From positions 1-64,000 of the forward strand of contig JALXCZ010000049.1 of the NCBI GenBank assembly GCA_026990595.1: DNA of 64,000 bases, written 5' to 3'. The DNA comes from Sulfurovum sp. Its GTDB lineage: Bacteria; Campylobacterota; Campylobacteria; Campylobacterales; Sulfurovaceae. Shown one piece after another: positions 7,862 to 15,873 of this stretch. The notes under the pieces were generated by a model. The model saw only the letters and a program-made list of their open reading frames with translations. It was not told where the DNA came from and searched no databases. Numbering within the stretch: the stretch's first letter is position 1; each line of letters begins with the position of its first letter. The translations under genes and the position numbers were made by a program.

Positions 7862-9847
7862 TTAACACTTCCCTAAATCAACTACTTGATACTCCGCACC
7901 TACTAAATTACAGGCACGCTTAGTAATATTTTGAATAGTAAATCCAAACTTCTCAAAGAGTAGATCTGCCGGTGCAGAGGCTCCAAAGGTTTCCATGCCA
8001 AGCACATCATCTGCATAACGGTAATACTCAGTTGCTGTGGCAGCTTCTACTGCCAATACTTTAGTATTCGGATCAACGACTATATTTTTGTAGGCTGCAT
8101 CCTGCTCATTGAAAAGGTCAAGACAAGGGACAGAAACAACATTAGCTTTCACCCCAAGTACCTCTAAATGACAAGCTGCCTGAAGACATGGCATAAGCTC
8201 TGAGCCACTTGCCATCAATGTTATTGTTGCACCTTCACGTTTTTTAACGATATATGCCCCTTTGCTTACCTCTCCAAAATCTCTTTTTGGCTTCAATGTT
8301 TTAAGCTTTTGACGACTCAAGACAAAACCGTGTGGTACTTTCATGTTAAGGGCTGTTCTCCATGCTTCCACATTTTCTGTTGCATCTGCCGGTCTCCATA
8401 CATAGAAGTTCGGCAGCGCTCTAAACTGGCTGATCTGTTCTATAGGTTCATGTGTCGGACCGTCTTCACCTACACCGATACTGTCATGTGTCCAGACAAA
8501 GAAGTTTTGAATCTTAGTCAATGCTGCAATACGTGCTGCCGGTTTAAGATAATCGGAGAAGACAAAGAATGTTGCATTGAACGGCATAGTCGTACCGTAA
8601 AGTGCCATTGCATTGGTTATGGCAGCCATAGAATGCTCTCTGATCCCAAAGTGGATATTTTTCCCCTTAGGGAAGTTGCCCATCTCTTTGAGTTCTGTCT
8701 TGTTACTTGGGGCAAGGTCTGCCGAACCGCCAAGAAATGATGGTACTGCCTTGGCAATGGCATTAAGGATTTTACCATTTGAATCTCTTGTTGCCACTGC
8801 AGGATCATTAGAAAAATCTGGATACTCGATCGTTGAAAAGTCAGGAGTAAGCAGTCTTGACAAAGCCTTATTTTGCTCTATAAGCGGAGCCTCTTTTTGT
8901 CTGTGTATCCACTCTTTTTCTGCTAGTTCACCTTTTTCAACTGCACATCTGAAACGAAGCAGTACATCTTCAGGAATAGCAAATTTTTCTTCAGGATCAA
9001 AACCCTCCTTTGCTTTAGACTCAGCAATGATCTTTTCACCAAGCGGTGCACCATGGGTATGGTGTGTACCCTCTAGCTCCATTGCTCCTTTACCAATGAT
9101 CGTATTTGCAATAATGATCGTAGGTCTTGTAGCAGATTTTGCCTCTTCAAGCACCTTTTCGATCTCATCATAACAGTGACCGTTCACTTTAAGTACATTC
9201 CAGTTCTGTGCTGTGAACCTTGCCGCTACATTTTCACTCCAGGCGATATTTGTATCTCCCTCGATCGTTATTTCATTTGAATCATAAATGAGTACCAGAT
9301 CTTTCAGTCCAAGATGTCCCGCCAAGGCACATGCTTCATATGAAATACCTTCTTCTAAGTCACCATCACCACAGAGGCAATATACTTTATGGTCAATCAA
9401 TTTACATGTCTCAGAGTTCACTTGATTAGCGGTAAACGCTTCTGCCATAGCAAAACCGACTGCATTGGCGATTCCTTGTCCCAATGGTCCAGTAGTGATC
9501 TCTATACCGTCTGTATGTCCATACTCTGGGTGACCCGGTGTTTTGGAATCAAGCTGACGAAAATTTTTCAGATCATCAAGACTTACATCATACCCCCAAA
9601 GGTGTAAAAGTGAGTAGATAAGTCCTGTCGCATGTCCTCCTGAAAACACCAAACGGTCACGGTTAAGCCATTTTGGGTTTTTCGGGTTATGGCTGAGCTT
9701 TTCAGAAAGCACGACTGCAATATCCGCAAGACCCATCGGTGCACCCGGGTGTCCTGAATTTGCTTTTTGCACCATATCTGCCGCCAAAAATCTAATGGTA
9801 TTTGCCATCTTTTTACGCATTTGGTTTTGTTCAGTCATTACTGCCAT
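7862..9847 (-). CDS. tkt: Transketolase
   Basis: 661-residue thiamine-diphosphate enzyme of the non-oxidative pentose phosphate pathway, moving two-carbon units between sugar phosphates. Visible landmarks are SGHPGAPMG, HTDGIEITTGPLGQG, the ThDP motif GDGDLEEGISYEA...LIYDSNEITI, and the C-half HDSIGVGEDGPTHEPIEQ. Length is typical. AAAGGAT lies seven bases before the ATG at 9847. A TATAAT at 9869-9864 could be a promoter very close to the start. It follows ispA on the same strand after a gap of about 150 bases that contains a strong hairpin. Confidence 0.97.
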   Translation of the reverse strand: MAVMTEQNQMRKKMANTIRFLAADMVQKANSGHPGAPMGLADIAVVLSEKLSHNPKNPKWLNRDRLVFSGGHATGLIYSLLHLWGYDVSLDDLKNFRQLDSKTPGHPEYGHTDGIEITTGPLGQGIANAVGFAMAEAFTANQVNSETCKLIDHKVYCLCGDGDLEEGISYEACALAGHLGLKDLVLIYDSNEITIEGDTNIAWSENVAARFTAQNWNVLKVNGHCYDEIEKVLEEAKSATRPTIIIANTIIGKGAMELEGTHHTHGAPLGEKIIAESKAKEGFDPEEKFAIPEDVLLRFRCAVEKGELAEKEWIHRQKEAPLIEQNKALSRLLTPDFSTIEYPDFSNDPAVATRDSNGKILNAIAKAVPSFLGGSADLAPSNKTELKEMGNFPKGKNIHFGIREHSMAAITNAMALYGTTMPFNATFFVFSDYLKPAARIAALTKIQNFFVWTHDSIGVGEDGPTHEPIEQISQFRALPNFYVWRPADATENVEAWRTALNMKVPHGFVLSRQKLKTLKPKRDFGEVSKGAYIVKKREGATITLMASGSELMPCLQAACHLEVLGVKANVVSVPCLDLFNEQDAAYKNIVVDPNTKVLAVEAATATEYYRYADDVLGMETFGASAPADLLFEKFGFTIQNITKRACNLVGAEYQVVDLGKC

Positions 9848-9954
9848 AGAGTTATCCTTTGTTATTATAATATAATGCTTTTAGAGTAAAGCTCCAAAAA
9901 CTACGCTAACGCTGAGTTCTCTTCAGCAGAGTGCTCTCGCAACTTGTCGCTCTT

Positions 9955-10003
9955 GAGATGTCAAGGCTATACTTTTAACCATAAAGTGTACCCGTGACAT
10001 CTC
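9955..10003 (-). other. Long stem-loop directly after ispA
   Basis: Perfect 9-bp outer stem GAGATGTCA/TGACATCTC with further pairing inside (ACTTT/AAAGT). It begins one base after the ispA stop codon on the minus strand. There is no U-run, so it is not a standard terminator; it may stabilise or process the ispA-tkt transcript. Further inverted repeats occupy 9911-9950. Confidence 0.5.
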
Positions 10004-10004
10004 T

Positions 10005-10853
10005 TTATTTATGTCTATGTAGATATTTTGTTATCAAGGGTTGCAAAGCTGTTTGCAGCTTTACATCAAACGTTTCAAATCGTCTTTGCAAATCTTTTGC
10101 CAGTGTGTCTGCTTCTTCAACACTCCTCGCTAGTCCTAAAAGATTTATAAAGCTATTTTTATCACTATCATTGCCTGTCGTTTTTCCTGCTTCTTCTGCA
10201 CTTTGTGTCTCATCTATAATATCATCTTGTATCTGAAAGAGCAACCCGAGATCAATACCGAAACAGTAAAGTTCATTTTGTACCTCTGCTTCAAGCCCAA
10301 CAATCACAGCGCCCATCTGAAGACTTACAGCTATAAGTTTTGCTGTTTTATTCGTATGAAGTATTTTGATCTGTTCCAGATCAAGAGGCTTGTTCTCAAA
10401 ATAACAATCGATCGCCTGCCCCAGTACCATTCCACGACTTCCACCGTCACGGGCAAGTAGTTCCACCAGTTTGATTTTGACATCTTCACGCAGCGGAGCT
10501 TTGGCTATAAGGAAAAAAGCATCGGAGTTGAGTGCATCTCCGGCAAGGATTGCTGTAGTTTCATCATAACGTTTATGAAGTGTTAGCTGTCCACGGCGCA
10601 AGTCTGCATTATCCATAGCAGGGAGATCATCATGGATAAGAGAGTAGGTATGGAACATTTCCAATGCCATCGCTACAGGCAGGGCACCATTATAAAGCAT
10701 TGGCTCATAGGCATCTACTACACTTAAAAGCAGCATAGGACGAAAACGTTTTCCACCGGCAGACAACATCACACCCAGTGCATCTTCATACACAGGATGG
10801 AAACTTGGTACCTTGGGAAGATTATCTTGTAGATATTGCTCGAACCGTTGCAT
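10005..10853 (-). CDS. ispA: Polyprenyl (farnesyl/geranyl) diphosphate synthase
   Basis: Makes C15 or C20 isoprenoid diphosphate from IPP and DMAPP for quinones and undecaprenyl phosphate. It has the first Asp-rich motif HDDLPAMDN with RRG downstream and the second motif QDDIID, plus GKRFRP near the N-terminus. The inserted Asp spacing in motif 1 (DDxxxxD) is the bacterial FPP synthase type. The ATG at 10853 with AGGGTGA upstream is preferred over the in-frame GTG at 10859, which has no ribosome binding site. Chain length cannot be set from sequence alone. Confidence 0.92.
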   Translation of the reverse strand: MQRFEQYLQDNLPKVPSFHPVYEDALGVMLSAGGKRFRPMLLLSVVDAYEPMLYNGALPVAMALEMFHTYSLIHDDLPAMDNADLRRGQLTLHKRYDETTAILAGDALNSDAFFLIAKAPLREDVKIKLVELLARDGGSRGMVLGQAIDCYFENKPLDLEQIKILHTNKTAKLIAVSLQMGAVIVGLEAEVQNELYCFGIDLGLLFQIQDDIIDETQSAEEAGKTTGNDSDKNSFINLLGLARSVEEADTLAKDLQRRFETFDVKLQTALQPLITKYLHRHK

Positions 10854-10909
10854 TTTCACCCTAGATTTTTTATTGGTAAAATTATACCTTATTAGGCTAA
10901 AATACGGCT

Positions 10910-11125
10910 ATGGAAAATCAACAAAAACAGACAATTATTTTATGGACTAAAAGAGTTTTGGGTCTTTTAGCTATTTTGGTTTGGGGATATGCAATCATCA
11001 CCATCTCCCAATCCCCTGCTCCATTCAGAGAACAAGTACCCTACTGCATGGGAAGTACAATGCTGATCTTTGGACTACTCACTATGGTATATAAAGGGTT
11101 AGAGTATTGGGGGGAAAACACGTAG
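10910..11125 (+). CDS. Small two-helix membrane protein
   Basis: 71 residues with two hydrophobic helices (about 11-30 and 47-63) joined by a short loop with a single Cys. No family recognised. It is divergent from ispA across about 50 bases, which holds an AT-rich promoter-like stretch. Its last codons and stop (ACG TAG) are formed by the first bases of a REP-like repeat at 11121, so the original C-terminus may have been changed by the insertion. Confidence 0.55.
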   Translation: MENQQKQTIILWTKRVLGLLAILVWGYAIITISQSPAPFREQVPYCMGSTMLIFGLLTMVYKGLEYWGENT

Positions 11126-11230
11126 GGTGTTGTCCCATGACAACACCTTTTAAGTTTAAATATACAGATAAACTTTGAATTTTAATACATATTCAAATTA
11201 TTGGTGTCGTAAGGGTACAACACCCTACAG
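11121..11230. repeat. REP-pair (BIME-like) element, GTAGGGTGTTGT type
   Basis: Arm 1 (11121-11148) is GTAG followed by the palindrome GGTGTTGT...ACAACACC; arm 2 (11202-11230) is the inverted counterpart ending ACAACACCCTACA. The 110-base unit has terminal inverted repeats of about 14 bases. The same arms recur at 27005-27082 inside the NFACT gene. Confidence 0.8.
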
Positions 11231-11247
11231 AACAATAGGTTAAAAAA

Positions 11248-11760
11248 TCAGACTTTACACTTCCTAGCAATAAACACTAGCTGCTCATCAAGCGACATCT
11301 TTTCTACATCCACCACTACATCAGCCAGTTTTTTATAGGCTTTTTCTCTCTCTTCATAGAGTTTTTTCGCTTTTTTTGGTTCTTGAAAAAGCGGCCGCTT
11401 TGCAAGTTTCTGTTCACTGTTCTTGGCAGTTTTAAGACGGTTATATATCCATTCAAATGAAGCATCAAGCAATACAACGGTTCCCAGTTTTTTAAGGTTA
11501 TCAACTTTATAAAATCCGCCTCCACAGGAGATCAGTGTACCTTTGACACATTTTTCTATCCAATCTGCTGTGACTTGTTCCTGTTGGCGAAAATAGGCTT
11601 CTCCTTTTTTCTCAAAGATTTTTTTGACTTCTTTGTTCTCTTTGGATTCTATGAGGTCGTCAGTATCAATGATGTATGTGCCGTACCTCTTGCTAAAAGC
11701 ACGCGCTGTTGTACCCTTTCCCACACCCATAAAACCTATAACAATTATATTTTTTTTCAT
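11248..11760 (-). CDS. aroK: Shikimate kinase
   Basis: Phosphorylates shikimate at O3 in the chorismate pathway. 170 residues with Walker A motif GFMGVGKGTTAR (residues 9-20), the shikimate-binding DTDDLIE, FRQQE and the SCGGGFY glycine motif. Length is normal. It lies between a REP-like element and a small conserved gene (40-base gap), possibly one transcript. Confidence 0.95.
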   Translation of the reverse strand: MKKNIIVIGFMGVGKGTTARAFSKRYGTYIIDTDDLIESKENKEVKKIFEKKGEAYFRQQEQVTADWIEKCVKGTLISCGGGFYKVDNLKKLGTVVLLDASFEWIYNRLKTAKNSEQKLAKRPLFQEPKKAKKLYEEREKAYKKLADVVVDVEKMSLDEQLVFIARKCKV

Positions 11761-11799
11761 TTTAATTTTTAACTTTTAACTTTTAATTTGACGCCATCG

Positions 11800-12039
11800 T
11801 TACACCATATTGTAACGATCAATGATCTTTCTAAGACGTTTACGAAGCTTTTTAAGAGCATCTACTGCATCTACACCCTCAGCAATGAGTGATTCAAACT
11901 CATCAAACTGTATCTTTGCGACCCATCCGATCTTGGTATGTTTTTTGATCCCTACAAAACGTACCTCACCGAAATGTTCTTTTGCAAGTTTGTAAATACG
12001 TTCTATTCTCTCATCGATTGTTTTTAAATCTTTACTCAT
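11800..12039 (-). CDS. Small conserved protein, function unknown
   Basis: 79 residues, highly charged and mostly helical at both ends (LKTIDERIERIYKLAKEHFG; ALKKLRKRLRKIIDRY) with a central strand-like part containing VGIKKHTKIGW. I recall similar short proteins in Campylobacterota but no function. The ATG at 12039 is preferred because GAAGGAT sits upstream at the right distance; the ATG at 12045 overlaps that site. Divergent from the SDR gene. Confidence 0.6.
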   Translation of the reverse strand: MSKDLKTIDERIERIYKLAKEHFGEVRFVGIKKHTKIGWVAKIQFDEFESLIAEGVDAVDALKKLRKRLRKIIDRYNMV

Positions 12040-12108
12040 TATCATCCTTCATATAATATATTTATTTTGGCATAATTATAGCACAGAGTATTACAAAAGG
12101 ATTACATT

Positions 12109-12804
12109 GTGAAGAATATACTTATTACAGGTATCGGCTCGGGACTTGGCGAAGCATTGGCTAAAGAGTATCTATCCAAAGGAGACCATGTCTATGCCAT
12201 AGGAAGAAGTTTCCCAAAAGAGCTTGATCATGATCCTCATTTTTTCTTTTTTCCTTTTGATCTTAGTCAAACTTTTATGATACAGTCCAGTATTAAAGAG
12301 TTCATCGACAAACACTCGTTTGATCTTGTTATTCTAAATGCGGGTATCTTGGGTGAGATCAAAACATTAAAAGAGATGGAAGTAACAGAGATCAAAGAGG
12401 TGATGGAGCTCAATGTATGGGCAAACAAGGAATTGATCGACCTGCTCAGCACATATGCCTCTGTCAAACAGATAGTAGGTATCAGCTCCGGAGCTGCAGT
12501 AAATGGTTCTAAAGGATGGGGAGCCTATTCTCTTTCCAAATCAGCACTCAATATGCTGCTGAATGTCTATGCAAAAGAGTTACCCCATATTCACTTTACT
12601 TCACTTGCCCCGGGAGTCATCAATACACCTATGGTACAACAGATCATCAAGTATGTGAATGAAACTGAATTTCCCTCAGCAAGACGTCTAAAAGAAGGAA
12701 AGATACAAAGCCCAAAAGAAGCAGCCAGACTTCTTGTGGCTACTTTTAATACATTATTGGACTATGAAAGTGGAAGTTTTTTGGATGTAAGAGAAATCTC
12801 TTAA
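12109..12804 (+). CDS. Short-chain dehydrogenase/reductase
   Basis: 231-residue SDR with nucleotide-binding GIGSGLGEAL at the N-terminus, LNAG, and the catalytic Ser (ISSGAAV) and YSLSK motif. It uses NAD(P)(H) on an unknown small substrate. The start is a GTG at 12109 supported by AAAAGGA seven bases upstream. Its 3' end overlaps by four bases with the PAS gene on the other strand. Confidence 0.88.
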   Translation: MKNILITGIGSGLGEALAKEYLSKGDHVYAIGRSFPKELDHDPHFFFFPFDLSQTFMIQSSIKEFIDKHSFDLVILNAGILGEIKTLKEMEVTEIKEVMELNVWANKELIDLLSTYASVKQIVGISSGAAVNGSKGWGAYSLSKSALNMLLNVYAKELPHIHFTSLAPGVINTPMVQQIIKYVNETEFPSARRLKEGKIQSPKEAARLLVATFNTLLDYESGSFLDVREIS

Positions 12805-13367
12805 CCGAACATCTTTTTCATTTTATTAAAGAAGATCGCTGTAAGACCTTTTGGTTTTGCCAGCTCTTCTATAAATTGATCATAATTCATTCTTTTCTCT
12901 TCAAGATATCCGTTCAAATACTCAATGGAAGCATCCATATCATGCTCTTTTTCAATCTCAAGCAATTTTGCATAAAGTGGTTCTATTGCCTTGACAACAT
13001 GTTTGGGTGCAGCTTGTCTGAAAGCAAGATAGTGACGTACATTACCCGTTTGATCACGCTTGATATCGAAGTCTGTCACTACCCAGTAGTGGTCACCGTT
13101 TTTCGCTAAGTTCTTAACCACTGCCATGATATTTCTACCGCTTTTAAGGTACTGCCACATCAAATAAAATACTGCTTTTGGCATATCGGGATGACGAAGG
13201 ATATTATGAGGAGCTCCTATGAGCTCACTCTCCTTATATCCAGCTATTTCGGAAAAATAGTCATTACCATAGACTATCTTACCTGTTGTATCTGTTTTAC
13301 TGACAATAAATCTTTTAGCATCAAGTTTGATCTCATTTCCTGTTGGAACCGGTCTTAGTACTGACAT
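12801..13367 (-). CDS. Aer/CetB-like PAS domain protein
   Basis: 188 residues with one N-terminal PAS domain (about 15-125): GKIVYGNDYFSEIAGY, NILRHPDMP, FYLMW and KNGDHYWV are the typical signature of Aer/CetB PAS domains, which bind FAD and report redox state in energy taxis. The remaining 60 residues are helical and there is no transducer (MCP) domain, so like CetB it would need a separate partner; none is encoded here. A GEMM-type riboswitch candidate occupies its 5' leader (13390-13525) and ends about 22 bases before the ATG, next to the AAGGG ribosome binding site. Translation is therefore probably controlled by a cyclic dinucleotide. Confidence 0.85.
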   Translation of the reverse strand: MSVLRPVPTGNEIKLDAKRFIVSKTDTTGKIVYGNDYFSEIAGYKESELIGAPHNILRHPDMPKAVFYLMWQYLKSGRNIMAVVKNLAKNGDHYWVVTDFDIKRDQTGNVRHYLAFRQAAPKHVVKAIEPLYAKLLEIEKEHDMDASIEYLNGYLEEKRMNYDQFIEELAKPKGLTAIFFNKMKKMFG

Positions 13368-13389
13368 CTTTTTACCCTTATATTAAATT

Positions 13390-13525
13390 AAGAGCAACCC
13401 GGCTAACTCATTATAATTCTCTTCGTATCAAAGTAAAACTTCGATACAAGTCCTATCACCAAAGCTTACGCTTGTTGAGTCCCGTGGCTTTCCGTCCCTG
13501 CTTCACAACAGGTTTGGCTTTGAAT
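13390..13525 (-). ncRNA. GEMM-I (cyclic di-GMP class I) riboswitch candidate, variant
   Basis: On the minus strand the leader of the PAS gene contains, in order, AAAGCCAAACC, a 6-bp P2 hairpin capped by the GNRA loop GTGA, GGGACGGAAAGCCACGGG, a long P3 arm closed by ACTCA/TGAGT, and TAGCCGGGTTGC. These are the conserved blocks of GEMM-I RNA. Two oddities: the P3 arm carries about 65 extra bases including a strong hairpin (TTGTATCGAAGT/ACTTTGATACGAA), and the base before CAAACC is C where c-di-GMP binders have G and cGAMP binders A. Its end is close to the Shine-Dalgarno, suggesting translational control. Confidence 0.8.
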
Positions 13526-13590
13526 TTCAGCATTATAATAAAAAAATGTCAAAAAAATGTCAAAAAACTAATCACTTTGATCAATTTATC

Positions 13591-14916
13591 TTATACTTTG
13601 ATCTTCTGCCACTCTCCTTTTTGAAATGTCACCCACAACCAAATAGCTTTCACGAAGGTATCTGAGATCATTGCAAGATAGACAAACAGTATGTTTTCAA
13701 AATACCAACTTAACAAAAATGCAGGAAGAATACGCACAAACCATAAAGAGATCAAGTTTATTTTCAAGGTTCGCTTGGAATCTCCTGCTCCACGAAGTGC
13801 GCCCGAGAGTACAAAGTTAAAAGCCAATGGAATTTGTGATACTCCTACGATACGCAGATAGAGACTTGCCTCTTTGATGGTCTGTGCATCATTGGTAAAG
13901 AGCCATACAATCTTCTCAGGCATGAAGATCATAAAAAAAGAAAGAATAAACATAAATCCAGAGGTATATTTAAGTACTAAAATGACATCTTCTTTTGCCT
14001 GTTCTGGCTTTTTGGCTCCGAGTCCCTGCCCCATGAGTGCCATCGCAGCAATGGTAAACCCAATACCTGGCATAAATGCCAAACCTTCCACACGCAGACC
14101 TATCTGATACCCGGCAAGTACCGATGTACCGTAGTGAGCAATGATCACTGTAAAAAGCATAAAACTTCCAAAGGTCAGTGAACGCTCAAACGATGCAGGG
14201 ATGCCTACTTTGAGTGCACGGGAGAGCAGAGATTTTGAGTAATACCATACAGGGATATAAGGTGTTTTTTCTCTAAGGTATAAAATGACATAGACGATGA
14301 ATTCCAAAATATTGACGATCACCGTACCCACAGCTGCACCCAGAACCCCAAGTTCAGGGAAACCGTAATGCCCGAAGATCAGCAAATAGTTCAGGATCAC
14401 GTTAAGGATAATGGAGCCTATCTTCACCTGCATCGGCATTTTGGTATTGCCGGCAGAATTGAGTGCTGAGACAAAGACCAGCTTCATAAATACAAAAGGC
14501 ATCATCCATGTCAGCATCTGCACATAATCTTCCCCTAAAGCTACAACCTCGGGTGCCGTACCGAACCAGACATAAATGTTTGAGGCAACAAGATACCATA
14601 CCGCCATCACAGGCAGACTTAGCAGAAATGCGAACCGAAGCAGTGTAGAGAGTCCTATGGAGGCACGTTTCATACGTCCTGCTCCTACAAAACGTGAAAG
14701 CAGTGCTGATGTACCAACATGCAGCAAGGTCAACACAGCAAAAATAAACATCAGTGACTGTAAACCAAGCCCCACTGCTGCCACAGCAAAAGCAGAGAGT
14801 CGCCCTACCATGATCAAGTCAGTGATCACCTGCAACATATCCAGCAGAGAATTGATCGCTGCAGGGATGGAGAGTTTGAGTATTTTTTGATGTTTAGGCG
14901 GGAAAAGTTTTAACAC
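13591..14916 (-). CDS. MATE family efflux transporter
   Basis: 441 residues with about 12 membrane helices and the internal twofold repeat of MATE pumps (NSLLDMLQVITDLIMVGRLS near the N-terminus, repeated as SALNSAGNTKM and SGALRGAGDSKRT in the two halves). It would export cationic drugs or metabolites in exchange for Na+ or H+. A short gap separates it from a small membrane gene upstream on the same strand. Substrate is not evident. Confidence 0.9.
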   Translation of the reverse strand: MLKLFPPKHQKILKLSIPAAINSLLDMLQVITDLIMVGRLSAFAVAAVGLGLQSLMFIFAVLTLLHVGTSALLSRFVGAGRMKRASIGLSTLLRFAFLLSLPVMAVWYLVASNIYVWFGTAPEVVALGEDYVQMLTWMMPFVFMKLVFVSALNSAGNTKMPMQVKIGSIILNVILNYLLIFGHYGFPELGVLGAAVGTVIVNILEFIVYVILYLREKTPYIPVWYYSKSLLSRALKVGIPASFERSLTFGSFMLFTVIIAHYGTSVLAGYQIGLRVEGLAFMPGIGFTIAAMALMGQGLGAKKPEQAKEDVILVLKYTSGFMFILSFFMIFMPEKIVWLFTNDAQTIKEASLYLRIVGVSQIPLAFNFVLSGALRGAGDSKRTLKINLISLWFVRILPAFLLSWYFENILFVYLAMISDTFVKAIWLWVTFQKGEWQKIKV

Positions 14917-14970
14917 ATGGTCTCTTTTTTAAATAAATATGAGTGTCTAAGGTTATTAGAGATACCCATA

Positions 14971-15297
14971 TTATACTCCTACGAGCTGAGAAAGATGAAG
15001 ATAGAGAAGAACAATGATCACTGCAGCCCATGCCATAACCAACCCAACGGCATAGACTCTTCTATTTTTATCGAACAAGCGCCTGGTTTTATAGAGTATA
15101 ACAGGGAATCCAACAAGAGTAATCAGCTCAGGAAGATAGCTCATAAAAGTCAGACTATATTTAACTATAGCCAATTTCACTGCAATAAAAGCCGTATAAA
15201 CAAATCCATAAACGATTAGAAGCATACATATTTGAAAGAACAAAAATATGACTTTTGCAGCAGATTGGTTACTTTTGTCATTATAATACTTCATCAT
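14971..15297 (-). CDS. Small three-helix membrane protein
   Basis: 108 residues with three or four hydrophobic segments (about 14-40, 48-68 and 81-105). Family not recognised. Its ATG overlaps the purN stop (ATGA), so it is translationally coupled to purN. No functional link to purine synthesis can be seen. Confidence 0.65.
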   Translation of the reverse strand: MMKYYNDKSNQSAAKVIFLFFQICMLLIVYGFVYTAFIAVKLAIVKYSLTFMSYLPELITLVGFPVILYKTRRLFDKNRRVYAVGLVMAWAAVIIVLLYLHLSQLVGV

Positions 15298-15839
15298 AGC
15301 ACTTTACAAATTGCTTCAACCAAAGCCTCTTTTTCAAGGGTATGTATCTTTTTTTTATACTGTTCAAGCGTGAATCCATCTTTTACAATCTCTTTTTGTA
15401 CAATTATTTCACCTCCATCAAGCTCAGAAGTAACATGATGCACAGATACACCGCCTGTGGGAAATGGATCTTCATAACTTTTGATAATCGCATGAAGCCC
15501 TTTATGTCTAGGTAGAAGTGAAGGATGTAGATTAATACTTTTGATATTCTCTGTAAACACAGGTGTCAAAATACGCATAAAACCAACCAATACTGTCAAG
15601 TTTAGTTGATATTTCTGTAAACTTTTTACAATATCTTTATCAAACGTTTCTCTATCCTTATACACTTTTGAATCTATTATTTCCAAAGGGATACCATGTG
15701 CTTTTGCTATGGAAATGCCCCCTGCTTCAGGGTTGTTTGTCAAAGCAATGACAACTTCAAGCTCTTTGTTATGAAGGGTGTTGACAATATGGGAAAAGTT
15801 GGATCCTTTGCCGCTGAAAAGTATAGCTATTTTTTTCAT
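15294..15839 (-). CDS. purN: Phosphoribosylglycinamide formyltransferase (10-formyl-THF dependent)
   Basis: Third step of purine synthesis: transfers formyl from 10-formyl-THF to GAR. 181 residues with FSGKGSNF at the N-terminus, the catalytic Asn/His in INLHPSLLP and the catalytic Asp in SELDGGEI. Length fits PurN. Coupled to the downstream small membrane gene. A formate-dependent PurT for the same step is encoded 3 kb away. Confidence 0.95.
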   Translation of the reverse strand: MKKIAILFSGKGSNFSHIVNTLHNKELEVVIALTNNPEAGGISIAKAHGIPLEIIDSKVYKDRETFDKDIVKSLQKYQLNLTVLVGFMRILTPVFTENIKSINLHPSLLPRHKGLHAIIKSYEDPFPTGGVSVHHVTSELDGGEIIVQKEIVKDGFTLEQYKKKIHTLEKEALVEAICKVL

Positions 15840-15873
15840 AGTGATATTTTATCGTTTTTCTCTTCAAGAGAGT

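Noticed and set aside
10859-10859. GTG start for ispA
   Set aside because: No ribosome binding site at proper distance; AGGGTGA fits the ATG at 10853.
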